This document shows positions 7,615 to 15,020 of a DNA stretch of 64,000 nt, in pieces. A program made the position numbers and the translations under genes. Each line of letters starts with the position of its first letter. The first letter of the stretch is position 1. Origin of the DNA: an uncultured Clostridium sp. (lineage in GTDB: Bacteria; Bacillota; Clostridia; Lachnospirales; Lachnospiraceae); the NCBI GenBank assembly GCA_900539185.1, contig UQBG01000013.1, forward strand, positions 35,065 to 99,064, in the 5' to 3' direction. Under the pieces are notes generated by a model that saw nothing but the letters and a program-made list of their open reading frames with translations, had not been told where the DNA came from and ran no database searches.

Positions 7615-10297
7615 ATTCCTGCTTTTCTTTCTTACTCAAACATAAATAGTTCAGGTAGCATTTCTGACATTTTTCTTTACTACAATTACGTGATAAATCA
7701 TTCTTTCTAATATTAGATGCCGCATCCCTAATATCTCGGCTTACATTATCCAGCAAACCCTCTGTAACCCTCTGACGTTCGCTTTCCGAGTTATCTAAAT
7801 TATAAATCTCCAAATAATCTGCTGTTTCACCGGTTAACTTCTGATAACCCAATGCATATATTTTTAACTGTTCTGCGTTAATGCATTCTGTAACCTCACG
7901 ACTAGCTGTTTTAAAATCAACAATATATGTTTTCTCTTCACCGGAAATCTCTCGACGTTTTACCAAGTCAATTCGTCCATTTACCTTTATTCCATCTCCC
8001 ATATCCAATTCAATATCGGCTTCTGCCATTGTAATATTGGAAAAATCATTCTGATTTTTTGTTACATATCCCGCTATCGATTTTTTTGCACCTTCCAACA
8101 TATTGTCCCGTAATTTAGGATTTGCATAAGGAAGATAAAAGCTATCATTCACAATTTGCTCAACTTCATCCGATGACAATGTTTCTCCACTTAGATACCC
8201 TCTGTGTATGTTCATAACAATTTCGTGCATTGTCTTTCCGTATCCTAATGCCGGTACAATAGGCTGTACAAATCCATAAAACATAGACAGTTTAAAACGA
8301 TACGCACAATCAAAATAATCTTGCAAAATGGAAAAGTTAAGATTGAGAGGGGCTGCATCCTCACTCATTGGAGGAGTATGTTCACTTGTATATACCATTT
8401 TTTCGTCAAAACCAAGCATATATGGTGATTCCTTAGCCTCTATCATAAATTCCGAAACTTTCTTTTCCCTTGCATTTCCCGGAGATCTGGTCAAAAACAA
8501 AAACTTCTTGGCACGTGTAATAGCAACATAAAATAACTTACGCTCTTCTTCTGTGCCTCCTGTAAATCGATCCGCATTGGAAATCCAATCCTTTTCAATT
8601 ACATGCCAAATACTCTTGCCTCCCATCTTAGCTGATGGGAAATTATTATGATTCATCTGCGGAATAAAGACTGCAGTAAACTCCAGTCCTTTGGATTGGT
8701 GTACTGTCATAATATTCACTGCATCCGGTCTAATATATGTATTTGCAATATGTCCCTCCGGATAATATCCATCCGCTGTATATTTTAAGAAATTACAAAA
8801 GCTACTCAGTTTGCTAGCCGGGGTGGTTGTATAATAAATCGTTTCAAAGTCATTAATTACCTGACTAAACTTTCCTAAATTATACAAAATAATCTCCGAT
8901 GAATTACTATCATCCACAATTGATATTCTACGTAAAAAATCATGATATACTTTTTGTAATACAAACTCTCCATAGAATTTTTTTGATTTTACATCAATTA
9001 CATCAAGCGTAGCAATTGCTTCTGCTATTTCTTTCTCCTCCAAATCATAATCTATGTTTTTCCATAATTGAAACAAATCCATCATTCCAATTGTTCCAGA
9101 AAGATAATCAAATATACCTTTTGCCGCTTGACATTCAGCGGTACTAAACAATTCATTTACACCTTCGATAATGTATGGTATCCCATATTTATCAAACATT
9201 TTAGCAATATCTGGTCCATGCTTACGTTTACGAAGTAACACTGCAATCTCTGAATATTTAACCCCTGCAGTATGCAATGCTTTTATTCGTTTTGCAATGA
9301 ACGCATATTCGTCTTCACTGTCATTAAATTCTCTATAAACCGCATCCCCCTCTTCATATTTCACAAGTACTCCAGATTCCATTACCTTCGGCAATCGTTT
9401 TGTATTATTTACAATAACGCGTTTTGCAATATCAATAATTGCTTCTGAGCTCCTATAATCTGTTCCCAAAACAATATACTTATTGATTCCATACCTTTCT
9501 CTAAAAGTAAGTATGTTTTCAGGGTCACTCCCTCTGAACTGGTAAATTGTTTGATCGTCGTCTCCAACAATACACAAATTGCATCCGCCCTGTTTTATAA
9601 AACGGATTAACCTTTCCTGTATTGGATTTGTATCTTGGTACTCATCTACTGTCAGATATTTTATCTTATTCAAAATAACATCCGCAAAATCCTTGTTATT
9701 CTCTAACTGATTGAGCATTTCCTGCATAATCAAAGAATAGTCAAAATAATTCTTTCTGTAGAATGTGTCTTTATATTTATCAACTGCATTTCTGGTCTTT
9801 TCATCCCATCTATCTCTCTCAAACCAATTCTCATTTAATGTACTAATCACACTCAAAAACAGATTCGTCTCCGTATATATCTTTAAGCCCAGATCTTTCA
9901 TTCCACAAAAATTATAATTTTTCTCAATATATAACTTCGTTTTAATTTCGTCCAAAACCGTAAATTTCTGGAACTGAACAATATATTCCTGCAACGTTTT
10001 TAAGCAAAATCCATGTATTGTACCAATATACATATTAGCAAAGCCTTTTGTATTCCCCAACACGGCTTCGCCATATTTATAAATTCTACTCTTTAATTCT
10101 TCAGCAGCTTTTTCCGTAAATGTAAATGCCACAATGTTCTCAGGTAAAATATTGGGATTCGATTTTAGGATGTTAATAATTCTACGAGTAACTACACCTG
10201 TTTTACCAGCACCCGCACACGCAATAATTTCCAAATCTTCATCAATAGTTTTTACCGCTTCAATCTGCATATCCGACAAATTTTCAAAAAGATCCAT
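7604..10297 (-). CDS. UvrD/RecB-like superfamily 1 helicase with C-terminal Fe-S PD-(D/E)XK nuclease
   Basis: An 897-residue protein starting at ATG 10297, chosen because AAGGAGGAATCAT lies directly upstream; an earlier in-frame ATG at 10324 lacks a site. Helicase motifs run in order: CAGAGKTG (Walker A, residues 27-34), VDEYQDTNP, GDDDQTIYQFRG, YRSSEAI, VHQSKGLEF and YVAITRAKK. The C-terminal nuclease has GRID with D777 and VDFK with D794 and K796. It also has the AddB/Cas4-type iron-staple cysteines: C664 in FDCAYRF, and C872, C877, C880 and C886 in CSKEKCQKCYLNYLC. Unlike housekeeping AddA, the helicase and Fe-S nuclease are in one chain and no partner AddB is present, so this is a defence-type helicase-nuclease rather than the recombination enzyme. 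It heads the restriction operon. Confidence 0.88.
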   Translation of the reverse strand: MDLFENLSDMQIEAVKTIDEDLEIIACAGAGKTGVVTRRIINILKSNPNILPENIVAFTFTEKAAEELKSRIYKYGEAVLGNTKGFANMYIGTIHGFCLKTLQEYIVQFQKFTVLDEIKTKLYIEKNYNFCGMKDLGLKIYTETNLFLSVISTLNENWFERDRWDEKTRNAVDKYKDTFYRKNYFDYSLIMQEMLNQLENNKDFADVILNKIKYLTVDEYQDTNPIQERLIRFIKQGGCNLCIVGDDDQTIYQFRGSDPENILTFRERYGINKYIVLGTDYRSSEAIIDIAKRVIVNNTKRLPKVMESGVLVKYEEGDAVYREFNDSEDEYAFIAKRIKALHTAGVKYSEIAVLLRKRKHGPDIAKMFDKYGIPYIIEGVNELFSTAECQAAKGIFDYLSGTIGMMDLFQLWKNIDYDLEEKEIAEAIATLDVIDVKSKKFYGEFVLQKVYHDFLRRISIVDDSNSSEIILYNLGKFSQVINDFETIYYTTTPASKLSSFCNFLKYTADGYYPEGHIANTYIRPDAVNIMTVHQSKGLEFTAVFIPQMNHNNFPSAKMGGKSIWHVIEKDWISNADRFTGGTEEERKLFYVAITRAKKFLFLTRSPGNAREKKVSEFMIEAKESPYMLGFDEKMVYTSEHTPPMSEDAAPLNLNFSILQDYFDCAYRFKLSMFYGFVQPIVPALGYGKTMHEIVMNIHRGYLSGETLSSDEVEQIVNDSFYLPYANPKLRDNMLEGAKKSIAGYVTKNQNDFSNITMAEADIELDMGDGIKVNGRIDLVKRREISGEEKTYIVDFKTASREVTECINAEQLKIYALGYQKLTGETADYLEIYNLDNSESERQRVTEGLLDNVSRDIRDAASNIRKNDLSRNCSKEKCQKCYLNYLCLSKKEKQEYEV

Positions 10298-10322
10298 ATG
10301 ATTCCTCCTTGCAGGACTTGAC

Positions 10323-10338
10323 ATTGTAAATTCACAAT
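10323..10338. promoter_or_regulatory. 16-bp inverted repeat upstream of the helicase gene
   Basis: ATTGT and ACAAT arms flank AAATTC, giving a near-symmetric 16-mer between the XRE stop and the helicase ribosome binding site. It could be an operator or a small mRNA stem. It does not match the palindrome over the XRE promoter. Confidence 0.3.
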
Positions 10339-10374
10339 ATGATTCTACACAAAATAGTGTCCAAAAATCCGGAC

Positions 10375-10578
10375 TCAGTCCTTCACATATTCCATAATAT
10401 CTCCATAATCCACATCAAGTGTCCTACAGATTTTTCCAAGAACCCCTAATGTAACCTCTTCATCTCTCCGAAGTTTTGTCATTGTATTTGGTGCAATTCC
10501 CGCCTGTTTTCTCAGATCAGCCTTACTCATTTTTCTGTCTACCAATAATTTCCATAGTCTATTGTATGATACAGCCAT
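10375..10578 (-). CDS. XRE-family (Cro/CI-type) transcriptional regulator
   Basis: A 67-residue protein that is almost entirely one helix-turn-helix domain: LWKLLVDRKMSKADLRKQAG then APNTMTKLRRDEEVTLGVLGKICRTLDV, the standard XRE five-helix layout, ending in DIMEYVKD. Its size and type match YozG-like regulators and the controller proteins that sit in front of restriction-modification genes. Such proteins bind operators as dimers and often limit early restriction until modification is complete. ATG 10578 is preceded by GGAGGAGACACATT. It is the first gene of the restriction gene train, 77 bases ahead of the helicase gene. A palindrome overlapping its promoter suggests autoregulation. Confidence 0.88.
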   Translation of the reverse strand: MAVSYNRLWKLLVDRKMSKADLRKQAGIAPNTMTKLRRDEEVTLGVLGKICRTLDVDYGDIMEYVKD

Positions 10579-10615
10579 AATGTGTCTCCTCCATCATTCA
10601 TCAAAAATTTACAAA

Positions 10616-10656
10616 ATACTATTTAATAGTATACCACTATCATTCTCTATCTTCAA
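10616..10656 (-). promoter_or_regulatory. XRE/restriction-operon promoter with overlapping palindromic operator
   Basis: On the minus strand a -35 TTGAAG (10651-10656) and -10 TATACT (10628-10633) are separated by exactly 17 bases and face the XRE gene. A perfect palindrome with 8-base arms, ATACTATT and AATAGTAT around one central base (10616-10632), covers most of the -10 hexamer. A protein bound there would block RNA polymerase, which is the geometry expected of an autorepressing XRE operator. Confidence 0.65.
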
Positions 10657-10840
10657 GAAACATTCGCATATCTTTGCGAACAAAATAGAATAATTATTTC
10701 TTTTCATTGATACCCCTACGTAAAGTGAATTTCTTAATTCCAGTTTTTTGAATCCCAAAATGGGGCATGCCCTGCATCTAATTGGAATTTACTTTTTCAT
10801 TTGACCCCGTACTAAAGTAATAAAAAAGGAGGATTTCATT
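10657..10840. promoter_or_regulatory. Divergent intergenic region between the two XRE genes
   Basis: No gene is seen here. The segment separates the two divergent regulator genes. It contains GGGCATGCCC, a 10-base perfect palindrome near 10764, and an imperfect inverted pair AAGTGAATTTC (about 10720) and GGAATTTACTT (about 10785) that flank it. These could be operators for the plus-strand XRE protein. I could not identify a convincing -35/-10 pair for that gene. Confidence 0.35.
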
Positions 10841-11351
10841 ATGCGACTTAGCGAATATTTAGAAGTAGGGACAAAGACGAAAACAGCACGTACCAACGCC
10901 GGTATCAGCCAGCGTGACATGGCAATAAAGCTCGCTTTATCCAATTCCTCATACTCCAATTACGAAAACGGATACAGCGAACCTCCGGCAGAGATTATTA
11001 TTAAATTCTGTGATGTTTTAAATATTACTATGGAAAACTTGTTAGAATTGAAGGTTGCTGCTCCAAAAAACGGCAACTGTGAGAACATTTGCAGATTTAT
11101 TTTCTATACTGATAGACTTAGATGGAAGAGGGCTTTCCATTAAAGGAAATACTACCTATTTCCAACAAGATAACCAACTCACGGCTCATTTATCGTTGGA
11201 TATTAAAAATGCCCAAATAGCCACTTTTATTCCGGATTGGAATAAAGTCAATGAAGAATTGGCATCCGGGTTGATGGATGAAGATGAGTACCAAGTATGG
11301 CCGGAAGATACATTGAAACTGTTTAATGTACCGATTGATGATTATATTTAA
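10841..11351 (+). pseudogene. XRE-family regulator broken by a one-base frameshift in an A6 run
   Basis: The only plus-strand gene of note. ATG 10841 follows AAAAAAGGAGGATTTCATT. The first frame gives a good XRE helix-turn-helix (TARTNAGISQRDMAIKLALS then YSNYENGYSEPP, residues about 15-55) up to ENLLELK, then degenerates. The +1 frame, open to 11351, continues with VRTFADLFSILIDLD and ends in NVPIDDYI, the usual C-terminal part of Lachnospiraceae XRE proteins. Removing one A from the six-A run at 11065-11070 joins both into one protein of about 169 residues. The change may be a true inactivating mutation, a slippage-controlled (phase-variable or programmed) frameshift, or a sequencing error. 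It faces away from the restriction operon and would be its second regulator. Confidence 0.7.
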
Positions 11352-11355
11352 AACT

Positions 11356-11390
11356 AAAAAAGAGACCTAGATTTTCTAGATCTCTTTTTT
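11356..11390. terminator. Bidirectional rho-independent terminator
   Basis: A stem of AAAAAAGAGA-x-CTAGA and TCTAG-x-TCTCTTTTTT with one mismatch and a short TTT loop. Runs of A on one side and T on the other make it work in both directions, ending the plus-strand XRE gene and the minus-strand HD gene, whose stop codon touches it. Confidence 0.85.
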
Positions 11391-13008
11391 ATACAAATTC
11401 TCTTATTAAAATCCTGCATAATTCCTGACTTTCCAGCTCTATATCACCACTATCATCTCTCTTATAAAACAGATAGAAAAAATCATCTCTGTCTTTACCT
11501 TTTGCACTTAGTGAAGATACAATTTCTCCAACTTTGGCAACTTTTTCTTTCCCATCTCCTATAGGAAAGGATATGTTTGTATCTGAAAAATCAGGTTTAC
11601 CAAAGCCACTATTAAACTGAGTAGCCTTAATGATAATAAAATCACATTTCATGTTTTTTTCAGAAGCATATTTTTGCAAGCAGTTGATCACTTTCAAGAT
11701 TCTTTCTTTATCCTTCTTCTGAACTGCTTTAGACATATCATCTAAATCCTGATTATCAATTTCTGCAAGTTCTGCTTGAATTACATCAACCAGCTTTTTA
11801 TTGATTGTCCAAATATCTGAACGTCCACCTAAATATTTTGCTGTTGCTGCCATTGCAATTTCAAATTCCTTAAGAATTTCACCACCTGACGTTTTCCCTA
11901 AGAAAAATGTCTTGTATTCTGCTTCTGATTTCCATACCGGATGACGTCTGTCAATGCGTCTAAAATATTCAGCACTCAACTCATTCGGAAATACATTTTT
12001 CATCAGATAGACAATATCGTCATCACTCATAAGACTTACTTTAACATTTTCTTTGAATTCTTGTCCTTCATCCAACAAAGATTCCAAACAAAAGAGGTTC
12101 TTACCTAATGCATTTACCTGTGTACACAAATGACCAATTATGTGCTGTAATATATATGTTTCGTATATGACAATCGGATGACTTTGTATCCATTTGCGTT
12201 CTGCATCATGAGCATACACAACATTTTCAATTACACTAATTGCATTTTTATAATATGCTAACTCATATCCACTGTCTGTTTTTACAATAGTTAATGCACC
12301 TAGCAATCTTTCATAATCTATACTAACAGTATCAAATCCTGTTATGTACGCATCTCTTATCAGATAATCCAATTTATCAACATCTATTACTTTTGAATTT
12401 AGTAATTGAATAAAACAATTACGAATATCATTCTCATCATTTTTTTCGGAATACTTATATCCAGTGATACATCTTGCAAAAAACTCACGTTCATTTTCAT
12501 TTGAAAAGAAGTCTGGAAATGAAATAAGTCCCACTATAGAGCTCATTATCTCATGCGGAGCTGCAGCTGCCGTCTTCTCCTGCGGCACATCTCCAACAAA
12601 TTTTTCTGCAGAAACAACTTCAATTAATTTATTATGAATTCCCGTAAATTTCTTGTCTCCATCTAGATAGAATTCTTCACCAGTATGAGAAAATGGAGCA
12701 TGTCCTACATCATGTAATAAACATGCTATCATAAATATCTCACCAATTCTTTTTACATCAAACTCAAATTGATACTTCTTTTCAATTTCAGTAATAACTT
12801 GAGCAGATGCAATTTCTCCTAAGTGGAATACTCCCATAGAATGCACAAATCTGTTATGTACAGCGGACGAGTAAAGCGGAGAATAACTCGTCTGTATTAT
12901 CCTCCGCAATCTTTGAAAACAAGCAGTATCAATAATTCCATTCATGTATTGCGTCGGTATACTAATATATCCATAAATTGGATCTTTTAACCGTTTGTAC
13001 TCTTTCAA
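11389..13008 (-). CDS. HD-domain phosphohydrolase (dNTPase/SAMHD1-like)
   Basis: A 539-residue HD-superfamily protein. It opens with the family signature KDPIYGYISIP, then RFVHSMGV with H56, LLHDVGHAPFSHTGEEF with H99-D100 and following histidines, and VDKLDYLIRDA near residue 215, which supplies the last metal-binding aspartate. This layout is that of dGTPase/SAMHD1-like enzymes (COG1078), which hydrolyse dNTPs or related nucleotides. The predicted start is a TTG at 13008, six bases after the stop of the small upstream gene, with only a weak site (AGTAGG), so translation may be coupled to it. Its location at the edge of a defence island raises a role in nucleotide depletion during phage infection, but a housekeeping role is equally possible. 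Confidence 0.85.
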   Translation of the reverse strand: MKEYKRLKDPIYGYISIPTQYMNGIIDTACFQRLRRIIQTSYSPLYSSAVHNRFVHSMGVFHLGEIASAQVITEIEKKYQFEFDVKRIGEIFMIACLLHDVGHAPFSHTGEEFYLDGDKKFTGIHNKLIEVVSAEKFVGDVPQEKTAAAAPHEIMSSIVGLISFPDFFSNENEREFFARCITGYKYSEKNDENDIRNCFIQLLNSKVIDVDKLDYLIRDAYITGFDTVSIDYERLLGALTIVKTDSGYELAYYKNAISVIENVVYAHDAERKWIQSHPIVIYETYILQHIIGHLCTQVNALGKNLFCLESLLDEGQEFKENVKVSLMSDDDIVYLMKNVFPNELSAEYFRRIDRRHPVWKSEAEYKTFFLGKTSGGEILKEFEIAMAATAKYLGGRSDIWTINKKLVDVIQAELAEIDNQDLDDMSKAVQKKDKERILKVINCLQKYASEKNMKCDFIIIKATQFNSGFGKPDFSDTNISFPIGDGKEKVAKVGEIVSSLSAKGKDRDDFFYLFYKRDDSGDIELESQELCRILIREFV

Positions 13009-13014
13009 CGCCTA

Positions 13015-13374
13015 CTATACCCCCAATGCCTGAACAGAATTTTCATTTACAAATGCCATCAAAACATCTAAAGCCAAATAGCCTCTAAACTGGTTTATTA
13101 AATTTTCTAAAGTAACCTCTTCCTTTAATTCAATACCCATTTCTCCGTTAACGTCTTTTTCTTGGAAAAAATCTGAATAATTTCTAAATAAAGCATTTGT
13201 ACTTTCCCTGGACAAAATCAAAACCGCTTTTTCGCCCTTTTCATTTAAAATTTCAACAACTCTTGAACCATAATTTTCTATCTCTTTATAGGTCAAAAAT
13301 GTTTTTTCCGCTCTACGCATTGACTCTATTAAAGCATTTGCAGCTAAATCCTCAATCCCAATGTAGAAACACAT
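13015..13374 (-). CDS. Small protein of unknown function, partner of the HD protein
   Basis: A 119-residue protein starting at ATG 13374, chosen over an upstream in-frame ATG (13416) because AGAAAGGGTGAAAAAT lies just before it and the longer form would start inside the -10 hexamer. I do not recognise a family. It reads as a soluble mixed alpha/beta protein, acidic in the second half, with no membrane segment, no cysteine cluster and no obvious DNA-binding motif. It is the first gene of a two-gene operon with the HD phosphohydrolase, separated by six bases, with its own promoter. A regulatory or antitoxin-like role toward the HD enzyme is a guess from the arrangement only. Confidence 0.6.
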   Translation of the reverse strand: MCFYIGIEDLAANALIESMRRAEKTFLTYKEIENYGSRVVEILNEKGEKAVLILSRESTNALFRNYSDFFQEKDVNGEMGIELKEEVTLENLINQFRGYLALDVLMAFVNENSVQALGV

Positions 13375-13415
13375 ATTTTTCACCCTTTCTATAAAATAGA
13401 TTTGATAATGCAACA

Positions 13416-13444
13416 ATTATAACACTTCACAATCTATTATTCAA
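13416..13444 (-). promoter_or_regulatory. Sigma-A-type promoter of the HD operon
   Basis: Minus-strand TTGAAT (13439-13444) and TATAAT (13416-13421) with a 17-base spacer, about 42 bases ahead of the small gene's start. The rest of the gap to the tuf terminator is AT-rich and shows nothing else. Confidence 0.75.
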
Positions 13445-13591
13445 TATTCAATTGCCTTTTATTCTTCACTCTCATTATATGTAAATTTTTGCCAAACTCT
13501 ATCATTATTTCCATTTTTAGAACCAAATTAGAACCATTCATTTTTTATTTTATCTTTTGTAAATTTTGTTCGTACTTCTTTTCCCCAAAAG

Positions 13592-13637
13592 GAAAAACCG
13601 CAACCCCTTGAAAAACAAAGGATTGCGGGGTTCTTTT
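13592..13637 (-). terminator. Terminator of the tuf/str operon
   Basis: A strong GC-rich hairpin (minus strand AACCCCGCAATCCTTTG, TTTTT loop, CAAGGGGTTGCGGTT) followed by a T-rich stretch on the minus strand, 27 bases after the tuf stop. It closes the str operon before the AT-rich island begins. Confidence 0.9.
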
Positions 13638-13663
13638 AATAATATTTGGTTCTAAATCAAAGA

Positions 13664-14851
13664 TTACTCAATGATTGTAGCAACACGGCCTGAACCTACT
13701 GTTCTACCACCTTCACGGATAGCGAATGTAAGACCCTGCTCCATAGCTACTGGATGAATCAGTTCGATAGTCATCTCTACGTTATCACCAGGCATGCACA
13801 TCTCTGTACCAGCAGGTAACTCGCAAACACCGGTAACGTCAGTTGTTCTGAAGTAGAACTGTGGACGATAGTTGTTGAAGAATGGAGTATGACGACCACC
13901 CTCATCCTTTGTTAAAACGTATACCTGAGCGGTAAACTTATGATGGCAGGTAACTGTACCTGGCTTAGCCAGAACCTGTCCACGCTCGATCTGATCACGG
14001 CTGATACCACGAAGCAGAGCACCGATGTTATCACCAGCCATAGCCTCGTCTAACTGCTTACGGAACATCTCGATACCGGTTACAACTGTCTTCTGAACAT
14101 CAGGCTTGATACCTAAGATCTCTAACTCATCATTTAAGTGCAGAACACCACGCTCTACTCTACCAGTTGCAACAGTACCACGACCGGTAATAGTAAATAC
14201 ATCCTCTACAGGCATCAGGAATGGCTTATCTGTATCACGCACTGGATCCGGAATGTATGAATCAACAGTATCCATTAATTCCATGATCTTGTCGCCCCAT
14301 TCGCCCATTGGATCTTCCAGAGCCTTTAATGCAGAACCCTTAACGATTGGGCAATCATTGAAGCCATATTCCTCTAACTGCTCGGTTACTTCCATCTCTA
14401 CTAACTCGATCAGCTCTTCGTCATCTACCATATCGCACTTATTTAAGAATACTACGATGTAAGGTACACCAACCTGACGAGATAACAGGATGTGCTCCTT
14501 TGTCTGAGCCATAACACCATCGGTAGCAGCTACAACTAAGATAGCGCCATCCATCTGTGCAGCACCAGTGATCATGTTCTTTACATAGTCAGCATGGCCT
14601 GGGCAGTCAACGTGTGCGTAATGTCTCTTCTCTGTCTCATACTCAACGTGAGCGGTAGAAATGGTAATACCTCTTTCTCTCTCTTCTGGAGCCTTATCAA
14701 TGTTAGCGAAATCTACTGCTGCGTTACCAGCAACTCTCTCAGATAATACCTTTGTGATAGCTGCTGTTAAAGTTGTTTTACCATGATCTACGTGACCAAT
14801 GGTACCGATATTACAATGTGGTTTGGTTCTTTCAAACTTAGCTTTTGCCAT
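13664..14851 (-). CDS. tuf: Elongation factor Tu
   Basis: EF-Tu, 395 residues from ATG 14851 (AAGGAGGATATTAAAAAA upstream; an earlier in-frame ATG at 14881 is not used by this reasoning). It delivers aminoacyl-tRNA to the ribosomal A site at the cost of GTP. The GTPase signatures are all present: GHVDHGKTT, RGITI, DCPGHADY and NKCD. Domains 2 and 3 follow, with TGRGTVATGR and the C-terminal GGRTVGSGRV. It is the last gene of the rpsL-rpsG-fusA-tuf order and has in addition its own promoter upstream. The high G+C and conserved codon choice contrast sharply with the island that follows. Confidence 0.99.
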   Translation of the reverse strand: MAKAKFERTKPHCNIGTIGHVDHGKTTLTAAITKVLSERVAGNAAVDFANIDKAPEERERGITISTAHVEYETEKRHYAHVDCPGHADYVKNMITGAAQMDGAILVVAATDGVMAQTKEHILLSRQVGVPYIVVFLNKCDMVDDEELIELVEMEVTEQLEEYGFNDCPIVKGSALKALEDPMGEWGDKIMELMDTVDSYIPDPVRDTDKPFLMPVEDVFTITGRGTVATGRVERGVLHLNDELEILGIKPDVQKTVVTGIEMFRKQLDEAMAGDNIGALLRGISRDQIERGQVLAKPGTVTCHHKFTAQVYVLTKDEGGRHTPFFNNYRPQFYFRTTDVTGVCELPAGTEMCMPGDNVEMTIELIHPVAMEQGLTFAIREGGRTVGSGRVATIIE

Positions 14852-14925
14852 TTTTTTAATATCCTCCTTAATTTGCGCCATTTCTGGCTTTCTTAGTTCA
14901 CGTTAATAAACATCAGCTAGAAAAT

Positions 14926-14954
14926 ATTATATTCGATAATCGTAATATTTTCAA
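14926..14954 (-). promoter_or_regulatory. tuf-proximal promoter
   Basis: Minus-strand TTGAAA (14949-14954), 17-base spacer, TATAAT (14926-14931), between fusA and tuf. It would let tuf be transcribed above the level of the rest of the str operon. Confidence 0.75.
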
Positions 14955-14967
14955 GCCTTTTATACCA

Positions 14968-14998
14968 CCGATATTCCGCTTTTTCGGCGAAATATCGG
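14968..14998 (-). terminator. Hairpin between fusA and tuf (partial terminator or processing site)
   Basis: CCGATATT and AATATCGG arms, extended inward by CGC/GCG around an A-rich loop, start about 20 bases after the fusA stop. There is no proper U-tract, so it is more likely a processing or mRNA-stability element than a full terminator. Confidence 0.55.
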
Positions 14999-15020
14999 CG
15001 TTTATATTATTCAAGAATAA

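Noticed and set aside
7604..10297. Housekeeping AddA or PcrA
   Set aside because: Cysteine staple plus nuclease on one chain and the restriction neighbourhood do not fit AddA, which lacks the Fe-S site, or PcrA, which lacks a nuclease.
10323..10324. Helicase start at an earlier ATG (10324)
   Set aside because: It has no ribosome binding site, whereas ATG 10297 is preceded by a strong one.
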